Positions 8,073 through 17,517 of a DNA stretch of 64,000 bases are shown here, piece after piece (the first letter of the stretch is position 1; each line of letters begins with the position of its first letter). The DNA lies in assembly GCA_020062545.1 (NCBI GenBank), contig JAGUWD010000003.1, positions 172,160 through 236,159 on the forward strand. Direction: 5' to 3'. The translations under genes and the position numbers were made by a program. Under the pieces are notes generated by a model. That model searched no databases, was not told the DNA's origin, and worked only from the letters and a program-made list of their open reading frames with translations. The stretch comes from Thermodesulfovibrionales bacterium (GTDB lineage Bacteria > Nitrospirota > Thermodesulfovibrionia > Thermodesulfovibrionales > Dissulfurispiraceae).

Positions 8073-9158
8073 ATGCTATTAGAACCATACAATTTAGCAG
8101 GAATGGAGCTTAAAAACCGTATCGTCCGCTCTGCAACTTATGAAAAGAGGGCGGATGAGGACGGGTTTGTGACAGAAATTCTGATAGAGTTCTATGAGGA
8201 TATCACAAAAGGCGGGGTCGGGCTAATCATCACTGGCAATGCACTTGTGCATATCTCAGGCCGTTCTGTGCCGCAGATGATATGTATTCACAATGATTAT
8301 TACATAGACAAATTAAAGCACCTGACAGAGGCCGTTCATAAACTTGGTGGCAAAATAGTAATCCAGCTTGTTCACGGAGGCAGACAGTGTTTTCCTGCTC
8401 TGCTCGGAGGTCTGCAGCCAATTGCACCATCTGAAGTCTATGACCCGTCAACGAAAATCACGCCGAGAGAAATGGCCAATGAAGAGATATGGGAAGTTAT
8501 TGAAGCATTCGGGGATGCTGCAAGAAGGGCGATGTATGCAGGATTTGACGGTGTACAGATACATGGTGCCCATGGGTATCTCATCAGTGAATTCCTTTCA
8601 CCCCACACAAACAGGAGAGACGACTACTGGGGAGGAGACGAGGAGAGAAGATTCCATTTCCTCGAAGAAGTCTATAAAGCAATGAGAAAAGAGGTGGGAG
8701 ACAATTATCCAATACTGATAAAAATGAATGCGGATGATTTTATTGAGGGAGGATTGATTCCTGAAGAAAGTGTCAGGATTGCAAAAAGGCTTGAGGAGAT
8801 GGGTATAGATGCCATTGAAGTAAGCGGCGGCATGTATGAGTCGACACCAAAAACAGCACAACCAAATATACTTAACACTGAACAGGAGGCTTACTTTAGA
8901 GAGAATTCAAGACTGTTCAAAAAAGAATTAAACATACCTGTAATCCTCGTAGGTGGAATCCGCTCAAAATCCGTGGCTGAAGATATCCTACAAAAAGGTG
9001 ATGCAGATCTCATATCCATATCCAGGCCACTCATCAGGGAGCCTGATCTGCCCAATAAATTCAAGGAAGGCAAAGAAAAGGCAGACTGCATATCATGCAA
9101 TGGCTGTATGAGATTTCAAAAGCTGGATGTTGTGAAATGCACGCAGATTAATAAATAG
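8073..9158 (+). CDS. Old-yellow-enzyme family NADH:flavin oxidoreductase
   Basis: FMN-dependent TIM-barrel reductase of the OYE / 2,4-dienoyl-CoA reductase group, here only the barrel (361 aa from the chosen start). Visible signatures are [12 protein letters not shown] near the start, QLVHGGRQC near residue 97, [17 protein letters not shown] near 165-181 and [13 protein letters not shown] near 295. The tail holds CISCNGC plus a fourth Cys, the spacing seen in family members that bind a 4Fe-4S cluster. I prefer ATG at 8073, which has AGAGGTG in front, over ATG at 8058. The substrate is unknown. Its stop codon TAG begins a GCCTATT heptamer tract. Confidence 0.85.
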   Translation: MLLEPYNLAGMELKNRIVRSATYEKRADEDGFVTEILIEFYEDITKGGVGLIITGNALVHISGRSVPQMICIHNDYYIDKLKHLTEAVHKLGGKIVIQLVHGGRQCFPALLGGLQPIAPSEVYDPSTKITPREMANEEIWEVIEAFGDAARRAMYAGFDGVQIHGAHGYLISEFLSPHTNRRDDYWGGDEERRFHFLEEVYKAMRKEVGDNYPILIKMNADDFIEGGLIPEESVRIAKRLEEMGIDAIEVSGGMYESTPKTAQPNILNTEQEAYFRENSRLFKKELNIPVILVGGIRSKSVAEDILQKGDADLISISRPLIREPDLPNKFKEGKEKADCISCNGCMRFQKLDVVKCTQINK

Positions 9159-9183
9159 CCTATTGCCTATCGCCTATTGCCTG
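9156..9183 (+). repeat. GCCTATT heptamer tract before tyrS
   Basis: Four 7-nt units (TAGCCTA, TTGCCTA, TCGCCTA, TTGCCTG) begin with the stop codon of the upstream gene and end 16 bp before the tyrS start. The same unit recurs inside murD. Confidence 0.75.
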
Positions 9184-9199
9184 TTTTATCATATCTGTT

Positions 9200-10411
9200 A
9201 TGCTTTCGCCAGAAAAACAGTTCGAGATAATAAAAAGAGGCACTGTCGAGATCCTTCTCGAAAAGGAGCTTCTTCACAAACTGGAAAAATCCTTCAAGGA
9301 AAATCGACCTTTAAAGATCAAGGCAGGCTTTGACCCTACAGCCCCTGACATACACTTGGGACATACAGTTCTTCTTGAAAAAATGAGGCAGTTTCAGGAA
9401 CTGGGACACGAGGTTATCTTCCTTATCGGCGATTTCACAGGCATGATTGGCGACCCCACAGGCAAATCAGAGACAAGAAAACCTTTAACAAGGGAGGAAG
9501 TGCTTAAAAACGCTGAAACATACAAAGAGCAGATATTTAAAATCCTCGATCCAGAAAAGACAATAATAAAATTCAACAGCGAGTGGCTTATGAATCTGAC
9601 TGCTATGGATATAGTCAGACTTCAGGCAAAACAAACCGTTGCAAGAATGCTCGAACGAGAAGACTTTAAACAAAGGTTTACAAGCCATAGCCCGATAGGC
9701 ATGCACGAATTCATGTATCCGCTGTTTCAGGGCTACGACTCTGTTGTGCTTAATATAGATGTAGAACTCGGAGGCACAGACCAGAGATTCAATCTCCTGA
9801 TGGGAAGGGAGTTACAACAGGAATATGGTCAGGAGCCGCAATCTCTGGTTATAATGCCATTACTTGAAGGGCTTGACGGCGTAAAAAAGATGTCAAAAAG
9901 CCTCGGCAATTATATCGGCATCTCGGAGCCGCCAAAAGATATGTACGGCAAGCTGATGTCCATCAGCGATGAGTTGATGATTAAATATTATGAATTGTTA
10001 AGCCATATCAGCATAAAAGAATTCAATAACCTTAAGGAAGGGTTAAAGTCAGGAAATGTCCATCCTAAAAAGGCAAAGGAAAACCTTGCGATGGAAATCG
10101 TGGAGAGGTATTGGGGCAAAGAAGCGGCAATACATGCAAAGGAAGAATTCGACCATATTTTTAAAGAAAAGGGCGTTCCTGATGAAATACCTGTGTTTGA
10201 GCTTCAATGGGATGAGGAGGAGATGTGGCTTCCAAAGATTATGAAGCTGTCAGGAGTCACGCCGAGCACAGGCGAAGCAATGAGGTTGATCAAACAGGGA
10301 GCGGTAAGCGTTGATGAACAGAAAATCACCGACCATCAAAAGGGCTTCAAAAGGGGAAATTATCTGATCAAGGCAGGCAAAAGGAAGTTCGTTAAAGTTA
10401 TTTCAAAATAG
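9200..10411 (+). CDS. tyrS: Tyrosyl-tRNA synthetase
   Basis: Class I aminoacyl-tRNA synthetase that charges tRNA-Tyr. The HIGH-type motif is HLGH (residues 51-54) after FDPTAPDI. The KMSKS loop is [10 protein letters not shown] near residue 230. An S4 RNA-binding domain occupies about residues 335-403 ([14 protein letters not shown]). The 403-aa length and sequence fit the TyrZ/type-B branch rather than the E. coli-like one. No clear Shine-Dalgarno sequence is seen, because the region upstream is a heptamer tract. Confidence 0.96.
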   Translation: MLSPEKQFEIIKRGTVEILLEKELLHKLEKSFKENRPLKIKAGFDPTAPDIHLGHTVLLEKMRQFQELGHEVIFLIGDFTGMIGDPTGKSETRKPLTREEVLKNAETYKEQIFKILDPEKTIIKFNSEWLMNLTAMDIVRLQAKQTVARMLEREDFKQRFTSHSPIGMHEFMYPLFQGYDSVVLNIDVELGGTDQRFNLLMGRELQQEYGQEPQSLVIMPLLEGLDGVKKMSKSLGNYIGISEPPKDMYGKLMSISDELMIKYYELLSHISIKEFNNLKEGLKSGNVHPKKAKENLAMEIVERYWGKEAAIHAKEEFDHIFKEKGVPDEIPVFELQWDEEEMWLPKIMKLSGVTPSTGEAMRLIKQGAVSVDEQKITDHQKGFKRGNYLIKAGKRKFVKVISK

Positions 10412-10423
10412 GCTTTCTGCTTT

Positions 10424-11542
10424 TTAAACTGATGCAGATGGCGTCTTACCCGTTAATTCATCCATCAATGCCTTTACGGAAACTATCCTGTCAATCCTTG
10501 ATGCATTTGTCCCAACGGTATAGAGCGGTTCTTCCTTGTCACGGTTATAACCGGCTGAACTCAGAAGACCATTGCAGATACAGAAATGGTGTTCATTGCT
10601 TTCCTTTGCGGGACAGATAGTAAACTTGCCTTCTTTATCCTTGAGAAGCACATAGCCTTTGTCACATTTTGGAGGTCTCAGCCTTTTAAGTGCAGAAACA
10701 TACATGGGAGATTGTTTTATCACTCTGAACGGGAGTCCGCATGGCGAGCCTGGATCGTGTGCAACTACAATATCCTCCTCCTTTGCCGCAATCACAGCCT
10801 GCTTATATTCACCCGATGCACTGCTTTCCTCTGTAGCGAGAAACCTGGTACCCATCTGGACGCCGTCAGCCCCCATTTTTATAAATCTTGATATATCATC
10901 GTATGTGTAAATTCCTCCGGCAACTATGACTGGGAAATCTCCATACTTTTTTGCCATGTCTTTAACCGGAGGCAAAAGGTTTTCGAGTTTGTTGGATTCT
11001 ATATCTATCTGGTCAATTTTAAATCCAAGATGCCCTCCGGCAAGAGGTCCTTCAAGCACTACTGCATCAGGCCTGTAGCCCAATCTCTCCCATTTTTTGC
11101 ATATTATCTCAAGCGCCCTTGCAGAAGATACTATAGGTATAAGGGCGGTATCTTTGGGTGGCTGAATAGCAGGAAGAGTGAGCGGCAGGCCAGCGCCAGA
11201 AATAATAGCATCAGCTCCGGCATCGAGCGCTCCCTTGACCGAATCATTGTAATCCCTTACCAGGGCACCCATTATATTGATGCCGGCAAAACCGCCTTTT
11301 GCCTTTGCAAGGGAAACCTCCTCATATGCAGCCTCATATGAATTGTATTTTTTGCCAGTTCTCTTTGAAACAAGCCTGTCAAGGCAGGCACTCGAAACAA
11401 TACCGAGACCGCCCTCTTTTGCAACAGCGCTCGCGAGTGGGTATAATGATACCCCAACTCCCATCCCGCCTTGAATGATAGGCACCTTTATTCTTTTATC
11501 TTTAATTATAAGCTCCGGCAATGCAGACTCAAAACACACCAT
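10424..11542 (-). CDS. Nitronate monooxygenase / FabK-like flavoprotein
   Basis: A 372-aa FMN TIM-barrel protein of the nitronate monooxygenase (2-nitropropane dioxygenase) and enoyl-ACP reductase II superfamily. It shows VPIIQGGMGVGVS near the start, GLGIVSS, an ISGAGLPL strand, GPLAGGHLG near residue 165 and IVAGGIYTYDDI with GADGVQMGTRF for phosphate binding. The C-terminus has a Cys-rich stretch (CDKGY..., TICPAKES, HHFCICNG) that is not part of the core barrel. Nitronate detoxification and fatty-acid roles cannot be separated from sequence alone. It faces tyrS tail to tail. Confidence 0.8.
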   Translation of the reverse strand: MVCFESALPELIIKDKRIKVPIIQGGMGVGVSLYPLASAVAKEGGLGIVSSACLDRLVSKRTGKKYNSYEAAYEEVSLAKAKGGFAGINIMGALVRDYNDSVKGALDAGADAIISGAGLPLTLPAIQPPKDTALIPIVSSARALEIICKKWERLGYRPDAVVLEGPLAGGHLGFKIDQIDIESNKLENLLPPVKDMAKKYGDFPVIVAGGIYTYDDISRFIKMGADGVQMGTRFLATEESSASGEYKQAVIAAKEEDIVVAHDPGSPCGLPFRVIKQSPMYVSALKRLRPPKCDKGYVLLKDKEGKFTICPAKESNEHHFCICNGLLSSAGYNRDKEEPLYTVGTNASRIDRIVSVKALMDELTGKTPSASV

Positions 11543-11681
11543 TATAACCCCTTGAAAAAGTTGTGAGGCAAAAACGATTGACAGAGAATCCGGTTAAATA
11601 GGAGGGTCTGCACCGTTTTTAACTCTTATTTATAATCGCTTACCGAGGGGGATTTTATCAAGAGGAAACTATTGCAAGCTT

Positions 11682-12017
11682 TCAGTGATGCCTCCCTTCG
11701 GAATGTCCACCGGCGATTATGTAGATGGCCTCAGAAATGTTTTTATTCTCCAAAAAGCATTCATGCTCTCCTGTAATATGAAGGGCAGAACCTTCCTTCA
11801 AAGTTCCTGCATAGTGTCCCGTTACTGCGATATCACCCTTCATCGCAAGAACAATTTCCTCATGTCCCTCTCCGGGCTTTATTACCCTTCCTTTTTCTGA
11901 CGGCTTTAAAATCCCGTATATCATATAACAGGCATGGCTTCCGGTCTCTTTAAAGCCAAGGATATGCTCTCCACTTTCCGATTCCAATGCCTCATTTTTC
12001 AACTCAAAAATTCTCAT
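11682..12017 (-). CDS. Small cupin-like protein
   Basis: A 111-aa protein whose second half reads as a cupin beta-barrel: KPGEGHEEIVLAMKG (His and Glu in the first metal motif), VTGHYAGTLKEGSALHI, then HECFLEN and IYIIAGGH. Single-domain cupins of this size often bind a metal or small ligand, and the function is unknown. The start is ATG at 12017, just downstream of argJ on the same strand (15 bp gap), so they are probably in one operon. The C-terminus ends in a short His-rich tail. Bases 11543-11681 hold no gene that I can see. Confidence 0.65.
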   Translation of the reverse strand: MRIFELKNEALESESGEHILGFKETGSHACYMIYGILKPSEKGRVIKPGEGHEEIVLAMKGDIAVTGHYAGTLKEGSALHITGEHECFLENKNISEAIYIIAGGHSEGRHH

Positions 12018-12032
12018 AACTCCTCACTGTTT

Positions 12033-13220
12033 TTATGTCCTGTACTCCGCATTTATCTTTACATAATCCTCTGTCAAATCACAGGTAAGCACCTTTGCCG
12101 TGCCCTTTCCTAAATGTAAATCAACAACTATCTTAATCTCCTTGTTCTTTAATTTTTCATTCGCCTCTTTATCTTTGCCCATTCCCGTACCCTTGCTGAC
12201 TATTTTAAGACCATTCAGATATATATCCGTTTTTTCCTCTTTTATGGCTATCCCTGAGTATCCAAGCGCTGCCATTATTCGTCCCCAGTTTGCATCATTG
12301 CCGTATATTGCGGTCTTCACAAGCAAAGAATTTGCAATAGCAAAGGCGCCTTTTTCAGCATCTCTTTCATTCTTTGCGTTTTTCACCTCTATTTCCACAA
12401 GCTTTGTTGCACCCTCTCCGTCCCTTACAATCATCCTGCTTAATTCGTAGGTTATATCTGAAAGTGCCTCAGAAAACTTTCTGAATCCCGAATTATCCTT
12501 CAGCCTTATTACCTTATTGCCGGCCATGCCGTTTGCCATAATCAGAACCGTATCATTCGTTGACATGTCGCCGTCAATAGTTATGCGGTTGAACGACTTC
12601 TGCACGGCATTTTTTAAAGCCTTATCAAGGGCTGATTTATCTATATTGACATCGGTTACGATAAAGCAGAGCATTGTCGCCATGTTCGGGCATATCATGC
12701 CTGCACCTTTACATACACCTGAAATGGTAATTGCCTTGCCGTCAATCTTTATTATTTTGCTTATTGCCTTTGGGAATGTATCAGTCGTCATAATGGCAGC
12801 AGCAACATCCCCGATTGTTCTCCTTCCGAGATCATCTGCAAGCTCGGTGATCTTAGAGCGGATACGTTCCATAGGCATGGGCGTACCTATAACGCCTGTT
12901 GAGCAGACATAGACTCTGTCTGTCTTCACGCCGAGTGTTTTAGCGGTCATTTCTGCCATCTCTACAGCATCCTTCATTCCCTGTTTGCCGGTGCATGCAT
13001 TGGCATTGCCGCTGTTTACGATAATGGCCTGCCCTCTGCCTGATTCAATCCGCTTCATATCGAGTTTTACAGGCGCAGCCTTAACATTGTTATTTGTGAA
13101 CATGCCTGAAATAACAGCCTCTCTCTCAGAAAATATAAGGGCGAGGTCTTTCCTGCCGGGCTTCTTGATAGCCGCCTCAACAGCAGAAAAAAGAAAACCT
13201 TTGGGAGTATTCATAATCAC
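12033..13220 (-). CDS. argJ: Bifunctional ornithine acetyltransferase / N-acetylglutamate synthase
   Basis: Catalyses both the first and fifth steps of cyclic arginine synthesis, transferring acetyl from acetylornithine to glutamate. The precursor cleaves itself at the conserved CPNMATML site near residue 180, where Thr becomes the nucleophile of the beta chain. KGAGMI before it and STGVIG near residue 107 (oxyanion hole) are present. At 395 aa it is normal length. ATG at 13220 and ATG at 13214 (MNTPKGF) are both possible starts. Confidence 0.94.
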   Translation of the reverse strand: MIMNTPKGFLFSAVEAAIKKPGRKDLALIFSEREAVISGMFTNNNVKAAPVKLDMKRIESGRGQAIIVNSGNANACTGKQGMKDAVEMAEMTAKTLGVKTDRVYVCSTGVIGTPMPMERIRSKITELADDLGRRTIGDVAAAIMTTDTFPKAISKIIKIDGKAITISGVCKGAGMICPNMATMLCFIVTDVNIDKSALDKALKNAVQKSFNRITIDGDMSTNDTVLIMANGMAGNKVIRLKDNSGFRKFSEALSDITYELSRMIVRDGEGATKLVEIEVKNAKNERDAEKGAFAIANSLLVKTAIYGNDANWGRIMAALGYSGIAIKEEKTDIYLNGLKIVSKGTGMGKDKEANEKLKNKEIKIVVDLHLGKGTAKVLTCDLTEDYVKINAEYRT

Positions 13221-13244
13221 CTATACGATTAAGAATTAGTTTAC

Positions 13245-13253
13245 ATTATAGCA
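13245..13253 (-). promoter_or_regulatory. Extended -10 promoter of argJ
   Basis: TGCTATAAT on the minus strand is a perfect extended -10 element, 25 bp upstream of the argJ start. No good -35 accompanies it. Confidence 0.5.
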
Positions 13254-13395
13254 TAAAATACTTATTTTACTGCTGCATTACCTCTTGTCTGTTTCTGTCA
13301 GCGGTTAGAACGGAGACGATAACGGTTGGGGACACACCGGTGGCAGTTAATTTTACATAATATTTTATTAACTAATTTAAAAACAAAGAAAAAAC

Positions 13396-13472
13396 TGGCG
13401 GGGCGGACGGGGCTCGAACCCGCGACCTCCGGCGTGACAGGCCGGCGTTCTAACCAGCTGAACTACCGCCCC
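13396..13472 (-). tRNA. tRNA-Asp (GTC)
   Basis: The minus strand folds as a cloverleaf with acceptor GGGGCGG/CCGCCCC, D-loop AGCTGGTTAGA, anticodon loop CTGTCAC (GTC) and TTCGAGC in the T-arm. The discriminator is G and CCA is encoded. It lies 11 bp downstream of tRNA-Val and is probably co-transcribed. Confidence 0.95.
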
Positions 13473-13483
13473 AAAGCGGTTTA

Positions 13484-13559
13484 TGGTAGGCGGAACAGGG
13501 ATCGAACCTGTGACCCCAGCCTTGTAAGGGCTGTGCTCTCCCAGCTGAGCTATCCGCCC
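13484..13559 (-). tRNA. tRNA-Val (TAC)
   Basis: Minus-strand cloverleaf with acceptor GGGCGGA/TCCGCCT, AGCTGGGAGAGC in the D-arm, anticodon loop CTTACAA (TAC), T-loop TTCGATC and encoded CCA. It is first in a two-tRNA unit. Confidence 0.95.
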
Positions 13560-13573
13560 GAAAAGCGATTTAT

Positions 13574-13603
13574 ATTTAACTACATAAAGTCAGATTTTGT
13601 CAA
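13574..13603 (-). promoter_or_regulatory. Promoter of the tRNA-Val/Asp unit
   Basis: On the minus strand there is a perfect TTGACA (13598-13603), an 18-bp spacer and TTAAAT (13574-13579). It is placed to start transcription a few bases before tRNA-Val. Confidence 0.55.
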
Positions 13604-13614
13604 TTACTTGAATT

Positions 13615-14625
13615 ATGCTGCGATTGTTGGTTATTATTCGATTTATGAGATTATTGAAAATTGTCCTGTTTGCCTCGGTGTTTTTCGCCATATCCTTCAC
13701 CTCTGCTTTTGCCGAGGTTTATTCCTACAGCAAAAATAATACAGTAATAGGAGTTATCAAGACCCATAAGGTTAACGGAAACGAATCCCTGATAGAAATA
13801 GCAAGGAACTACAATATTGGCTACAATGAGATTGTTGATGCAAATCCAAAACTCGACCCCTTCCTTCCTGGCAGCAGTTCGACTGTTAATATACCTACGA
13901 TGTGGATATTGCCTGATGTGGCATCATACGATGGGATTGTTATAAATATAACAGAGATGAGGCTTTATTACTTTTTCAAACAAAAGAAGACGGTACTGGT
14001 AAGAACATTTCCAATAGGCATAGGCGATGAAGGCAATGACACTCCTGTTGGGAATTTCAAGATAATAGAGAAAATAGCGAATCCTGCATGGCATGTGCCT
14101 GAATCCATAAAGAAAGAGAGGAGACCGGGATTGCCTGATGTGGTTCCTCCAGGCCCTGAAAATCCCCTTGGTACACATGCATTAAGGTTATCCCTCGGCA
14201 GTTATCTAATACATGGGACAAACAGACCCTGGGCAGTTGGAAGAAAGGTTACTCACGGTTGCATACGATTGTATCCGGAGGATATTCCTAAACTTTTCCA
14301 GATGGTACCTAACGGCACTAAAGTTGTTATTGTCCGGCAGCCTGTTAAAGTAGGCGTAAAGGGCGATAGCGTATATATAGAAGTCCACAGAGACGATACA
14401 GAAAAGGACATGAACTATTTTAACGAGGCAGTTGAATTGTTGAGGAAGAAGGGTTTGCTTAAAAAGATAAATACCGAAAAGCTATATCATGCTGTTAGGG
14501 AAAAGAGCGGAATACCTGTGGAGATTTCCGGCTTTAAAATAGAACTCCCGCAAAAAATTTTCGCAGAAAATTTTTTGCGGGAGGGTAAGATTACTTCTTC
14601 TGCTGTAATTCAAAGGCCTTTTTAG
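13615..14625 (+). CDS. L,D-transpeptidase with LysM-like domain
   Basis: Periplasmic YkuD-fold (ErfK/YbiS-type) transpeptidase that forms 3-3 peptidoglycan cross-links or attaches lipoproteins. A signal peptide ends near AFAEV. The start may be ATG at 13615 or, more likely, ATG at 13645 (MRLLKIVLF). A LysM-like segment (ESLIEIARNYNIGYNEIV) follows. The catalytic signature HGTNRPWAVG ... THGCIRL lies near residues 201-219 from the first ATG, with the nucleophilic Cys in HGCIRL. The last codons run through a perfect 17-bp hairpin and overlap the end of the convergent lipoprotein gene by 35 bp, so the original C-terminus may have been altered. Confidence 0.9.
   Translation: MLRLLVIIRFMRLLKIVLFASVFFAISFTSAFAEVYSYSKNNTVIGVIKTHKVNGNESLIEIARNYNIGYNEIVDANPKLDPFLPGSSSTVNIPTMWILPDVASYDGIVINITEMRLYYFFKQKKTVLVRTFPIGIGDEGNDTPVGNFKIIEKIANPAWHVPESIKKERRPGLPDVVPPGPENPLGTHALRLSLGSYLIHGTNRPWAVGRKVTHGCIRLYPEDIPKLFQMVPNGTKVVIVRQPVKVGVKGDSVYIEVHRDDTEKDMNYFNEAVELLRKKGLLKKINTEKLYHAVREKSGIPVEISGFKIELPQKIFAENFLREGKITSSAVIQRPF
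14545..14583. terminator. Perfect 17-bp hairpin between convergent genes
   Basis: Arms CTCCCGCAAAAAATTTT and AAAATTTTTTGCGGGAG surround a CGCAG loop. It begins 8 bp past the stop of the lipoprotein gene on the minus strand and lies inside the 3' end of the transpeptidase gene. A role as terminator for the lipoprotein transcript fits, although it has no clean U-tail. Confidence 0.65.
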
Positions 14626-14962
14626 CCTTTCCAAAAGCAGCCTCAGCCCTGTCAGCAGCAGCCTCAGCCCTCTTTGCAGCAGCCTCAGCCCTGTCAGCGG
14701 ACTCCTTTGCAACCCTCATTGCCTCCTGGGCAAGAGATTTTGCTTCTGCTGCATCCTTTTTAGCTGTGGACACATCAGACGATAGCGCACCAACCTTGCC
14801 TTCAAGGGCACCAACCTTTGACTCAAGAGCCGAAACCCTTGCCTCAAGCTTGCTTATCCTGTCAACAAGCGGGTCTACCTGCTGTTTTACATAGTCTTTT
14901 GTAGCACATCCGAAAGAGAAGATAAATATTACTGCCATTACCAATAGAAGTGCCTTTTTCAT
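14591..14962 (-). CDS. Lpp-like alanine-rich coiled-coil lipoprotein
   Basis: A 123-aa lipoprotein. The signal peptide ends in lipobox FSFGC, so Cys19 is probably lipidated. The mature part is a continuous heptad coiled coil (RISKLEARVSALESKVGALE, then repeated AEAAA/RAEAA blocks) and ends in QQKK. Murein lipoprotein (Lpp) has the same plan and is linked to peptidoglycan through a C-terminal Lys by L,D-transpeptidases, one of which is encoded convergently next door. Attachment here is inference. The Shine-Dalgarno GGGGGTG precedes ATG. The Ala/Arg/Glu block is encoded by imperfect DNA repeats. Confidence 0.8.
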   Translation of the reverse strand: MKKALLLVMAVIFIFSFGCATKDYVKQQVDPLVDRISKLEARVSALESKVGALEGKVGALSSDVSTAKKDAAEAKSLAQEAMRVAKESADRAEAAAKRAEAAADRAEAAFGKAKKAFELQQKK

Positions 14963-15034
14963 TTATTTTTTCACCCCCTTTCTGGAAAAAATGTTAATTC
15001 TTTAAAACAAAGATACACCTAAACAAATAAAATT

Positions 15035-15841
15035 TCAAGCATTATTTGATGTCTTGCTGAAAAACGCAACGAAGAATACAATTGATAAGAAAATGACTAT
15101 GGTTCCGCCTGGCGCAAGGTTAAGGCGATAGGAGATTATAATTCCAGAAATTGTGGAAAACAGGGATATAAGGCATGAGACCATGACCATTCTGTAAAAT
15201 CGTTTTGTCAGCAGTTGTGCAGCAGCGCCCGGTATTACGAGGAGCGCAGAGATAAGGATAATACCTACCAATTTGATGCCTACTACTATGGCGATTGCCA
15301 TTGAGAGCAGGAATATGGATTTTATGAGCCTTACCTTTATGCCGCCTACAAATGCAAGCTCTTCATTAAAGGTGATGAAATAGAGTTCCTTCATGATTAC
15401 GAATACGACCCCCATCAGAAAGAGGGTTGTGCATACGGCTATTAATGCATCTTCATTTGTTATTGCCAGTATGCTACCGAAGAGATAACCGAACAGGTCC
15501 ACATTGTAGCTTGTCGATAATCCCACAAGGACGATACCGAGTGCCATGGAGCTGGAAAAGAATATCCCTATGGCTGTATCCTCTGCAAGCCTGCCCTTTG
15601 AGCTTATCTGTTCGATGCCAAAGGCCACGATAATGGAATATACAAGTGCTGTCAGAAGTGGGTTTATGCCCAGCAGGAAGCCTATGGAAACCCCTCCAAA
15701 TGCAGCGTGAGAGATGCCGGAGCCGAGGAACGATACTCTTCTCAGCACTATGAATACTGATATTATCCCTGAAAATATAGAAAGCACTGCTCCTGTGAGC
15801 AATGCCCTTTGCATGAACCCGTATGAAAAAAGTTCTAACAA
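15035..15841 (-). CDS. znuB: Zinc/manganese-type ABC transporter permease
   Basis: A 268-aa ABC-3 family membrane protein with about eight hydrophobic segments. It includes FLGSGISHAAFGGVSIGFLLG near residue 35 and KLVGIILISALLVIPGAAA near 190, both typical of ZnuB/MntB permeases. It is the last gene of the znuA-znuC-znuB unit on the minus strand, starting 1 bp after the ATPase stop. The metal (zinc, manganese or iron) cannot be fixed from the permease, and zinc is favoured by the binding protein. Confidence 0.88.
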   Translation of the reverse strand: MLELFSYGFMQRALLTGAVLSIFSGIISVFIVLRRVSFLGSGISHAAFGGVSIGFLLGINPLLTALVYSIIVAFGIEQISSKGRLAEDTAIGIFFSSSMALGIVLVGLSTSYNVDLFGYLFGSILAITNEDALIAVCTTLFLMGVVFVIMKELYFITFNEELAFVGGIKVRLIKSIFLLSMAIAIVVGIKLVGIILISALLVIPGAAAQLLTKRFYRMVMVSCLISLFSTISGIIISYRLNLAPGGTIVIFLSIVFFVAFFSKTSNNA

Positions 15842-15842
15842 G

Positions 15843-16625
15843 TTAATCCTTTTGTTCGCTGTGCAGCCTCTTGCATTTTTCGCAGAGGTCTGTATGCATC
15901 ATGATATCCACATGTTTGCCGTAAAGCTGTTTTATGACTGCATCATTGAGAGCGCCTAATGGGCTCCCGTGGTAATGAAGTGTTTTGTTCAAACATGCTA
16001 TCTCATCCACGTATGATGTTACAGTGCCTATATCATGTGAGACCATTATTATGGTGAGATTTAGTTTCTTCTGAAGACCCTTTAGTAGATGATAAAAGTC
16101 TTCCTGTCCCACTACATCTATGCCTGTGCTCGGCTCATCGAGGATCAGTATCCTCGGATTATTTATGAGCGCCCGTGCAATGGATACACGCTGCTGCTGA
16201 CCTCCAGAAAGGTCTCCGAATGGCTCGTTTTCGAGGCCTGACATATCCATTATCGATAACATTTCTTTTGCACGGTCAATATCTTTTTTTGAAGGCCATT
16301 TGAAGGTTCCAAGCCTTGAATATATTCCCATGAGAACGACATCTATTGCCCTTGCAGGAAAATTGAGTTCTATCTTCTGGCTCTGAGGGAGATAGCCGAA
16401 CATGCCCTTTTGTATCGCATCAAAAGGGATGCTGCCAAAGATTTTTATGCTACCGGATGTCGGCTTGATTATCCCGATGATAGTCCTGAGCAGGGTTGTC
16501 TTTCCGCTTCCATTCGGGCCCACGATGCCCAGAAATTTCCCTTCTCCAAGCTCAAGGTTTATGTTTTTTAATATCTCCTTGCTGTTTATGGATACATCGA
16601 GGTTTTTTATTTCAACAGCTTTCAT
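15843..16625 (-). CDS. znuC: Metal ABC transporter ATP-binding protein
   Basis: A 260-aa ABC ATPase that energises metal import. It has Walker A GPNGSGKTTLL near residue 37, signature LSGGQQQRVSIARAL near 138, Walker B ILILDEPSTGID and switch His in VSHD. The C-terminal extension is rich in His and Cys (HVDIMMHTDLCEKC), which could sense or hold metal. It overlaps the znuA end by four bases (ATGA). Confidence 0.92.
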   Translation of the reverse strand: MKAVEIKNLDVSINSKEILKNINLELGEGKFLGIVGPNGSGKTTLLRTIIGIIKPTSGSIKIFGSIPFDAIQKGMFGYLPQSQKIELNFPARAIDVVLMGIYSRLGTFKWPSKKDIDRAKEMLSIMDMSGLENEPFGDLSGGQQQRVSIARALINNPRILILDEPSTGIDVVGQEDFYHLLKGLQKKLNLTIIMVSHDIGTVTSYVDEIACLNKTLHYHGSPLGALNDAVIKQLYGKHVDIMMHTDLCEKCKRLHSEQKD

Positions 16626-17509
16626 TTCATTGCCTTTTCCATTTGCGATAGATTATAGCGCATAAGCTTTATATATGTATCTCTGTCGGGTGCGTTAGAT
16701 GCACCTATTGGATCGAGGAACAGGACTTTTGCATTGGCCTCCTTTGCTATTGCCTCTGCGATTTTGGGGTTAAACTGCGGCTCTGCAAAGACCACACGAA
16801 TATCTGATTTCTTTAAATTTTTTATTATGCGTGCAACATCTCCCGGCGCTGGTTCTCTTCCTGGAGCCTCTTCAATAACTCCAATGACCCGCAGCCCGTA
16901 TCTTTTCGAAAAATAATTCCATGCAGGATGAAAAGTGACGTATCCCTTTGTCTTAAATATGCCGACTTTCTGTATTATCTCTTCGTTCAGTTTATCGAGT
17001 TCTTTTTTGTAGATTTCTGCATTGCCCTCATAAAATTTTTTGTTGGGGGCATCTATCTTTATAAGTGTACTTGCTATTTTATCCACGATCTTCTTCGTCA
17101 GCACAGGGTCGAGCCAGAAATGTGGGTCCGCCGCTTGCCCCGCATGTTCATGCTCGTGTTTGTGTGTGCCGTATATTAAAGGCATATCCTTAGACAGATC
17201 CACGACTATCAGATTCTTATTAGAGGCAGCCTTTACAATCCTGTCTGCCCAGAACTCAAGGCCTGCTCCCATTTTGATAAATATTTTTGCATCGTGGAGT
17301 TCCATCATCTGTTTTGGCGTGGGCTCAAAGGTGTGCGGTGATGCAGCAGGAGGAAGCAATGTCTTTATGATAACCTTATCCCTTCCTATCTGCTTTGTTA
17401 TATCAGAAAGGGGATGGATGGAGACAACGACTTTTACAGGTTCTGCAAGGACGGTATGGGCAAAAGACAGAGAGATGAGCAAAAACAGGAAGACAAAGGC
17501 TTTTTTCAT
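16622..17509 (-). CDS. znuA: Zinc-binding periplasmic protein ZnuA
   Basis: Cluster A-I solute-binding protein that captures zinc for the importer. A signal peptide (residues 1-22, ending VLAEP) precedes VVSIHPLSDI. Metal ligands are expected at the His in SPHTFEPTP (near residue 59), the short His-rich loop HKHEHEH (near 116) and FHPAWNYF. A charged His loop is typical of zinc rather than manganese binders. Its GGAGG Shine-Dalgarno abuts the left end of repeat copy B. It is transcribed divergently from the MFS gene. Confidence 0.92.
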   Translation of the reverse strand: MKKAFVFLFLLISLSFAHTVLAEPVKVVVSIHPLSDITKQIGRDKVIIKTLLPPAASPHTFEPTPKQMMELHDAKIFIKMGAGLEFWADRIVKAASNKNLIVVDLSKDMPLIYGTHKHEHEHAGQAADPHFWLDPVLTKKIVDKIASTLIKIDAPNKKFYEGNAEIYKKELDKLNEEIIQKVGIFKTKGYVTFHPAWNYFSKRYGLRVIGVIEEAPGREPAPGDVARIIKNLKKSDIRVVFAEPQFNPKIAEAIAKEANAKVLFLDPIGASNAPDRDTYIKLMRYNLSQMEKAMK

Positions 17510-17517
17510 TTATGCCT

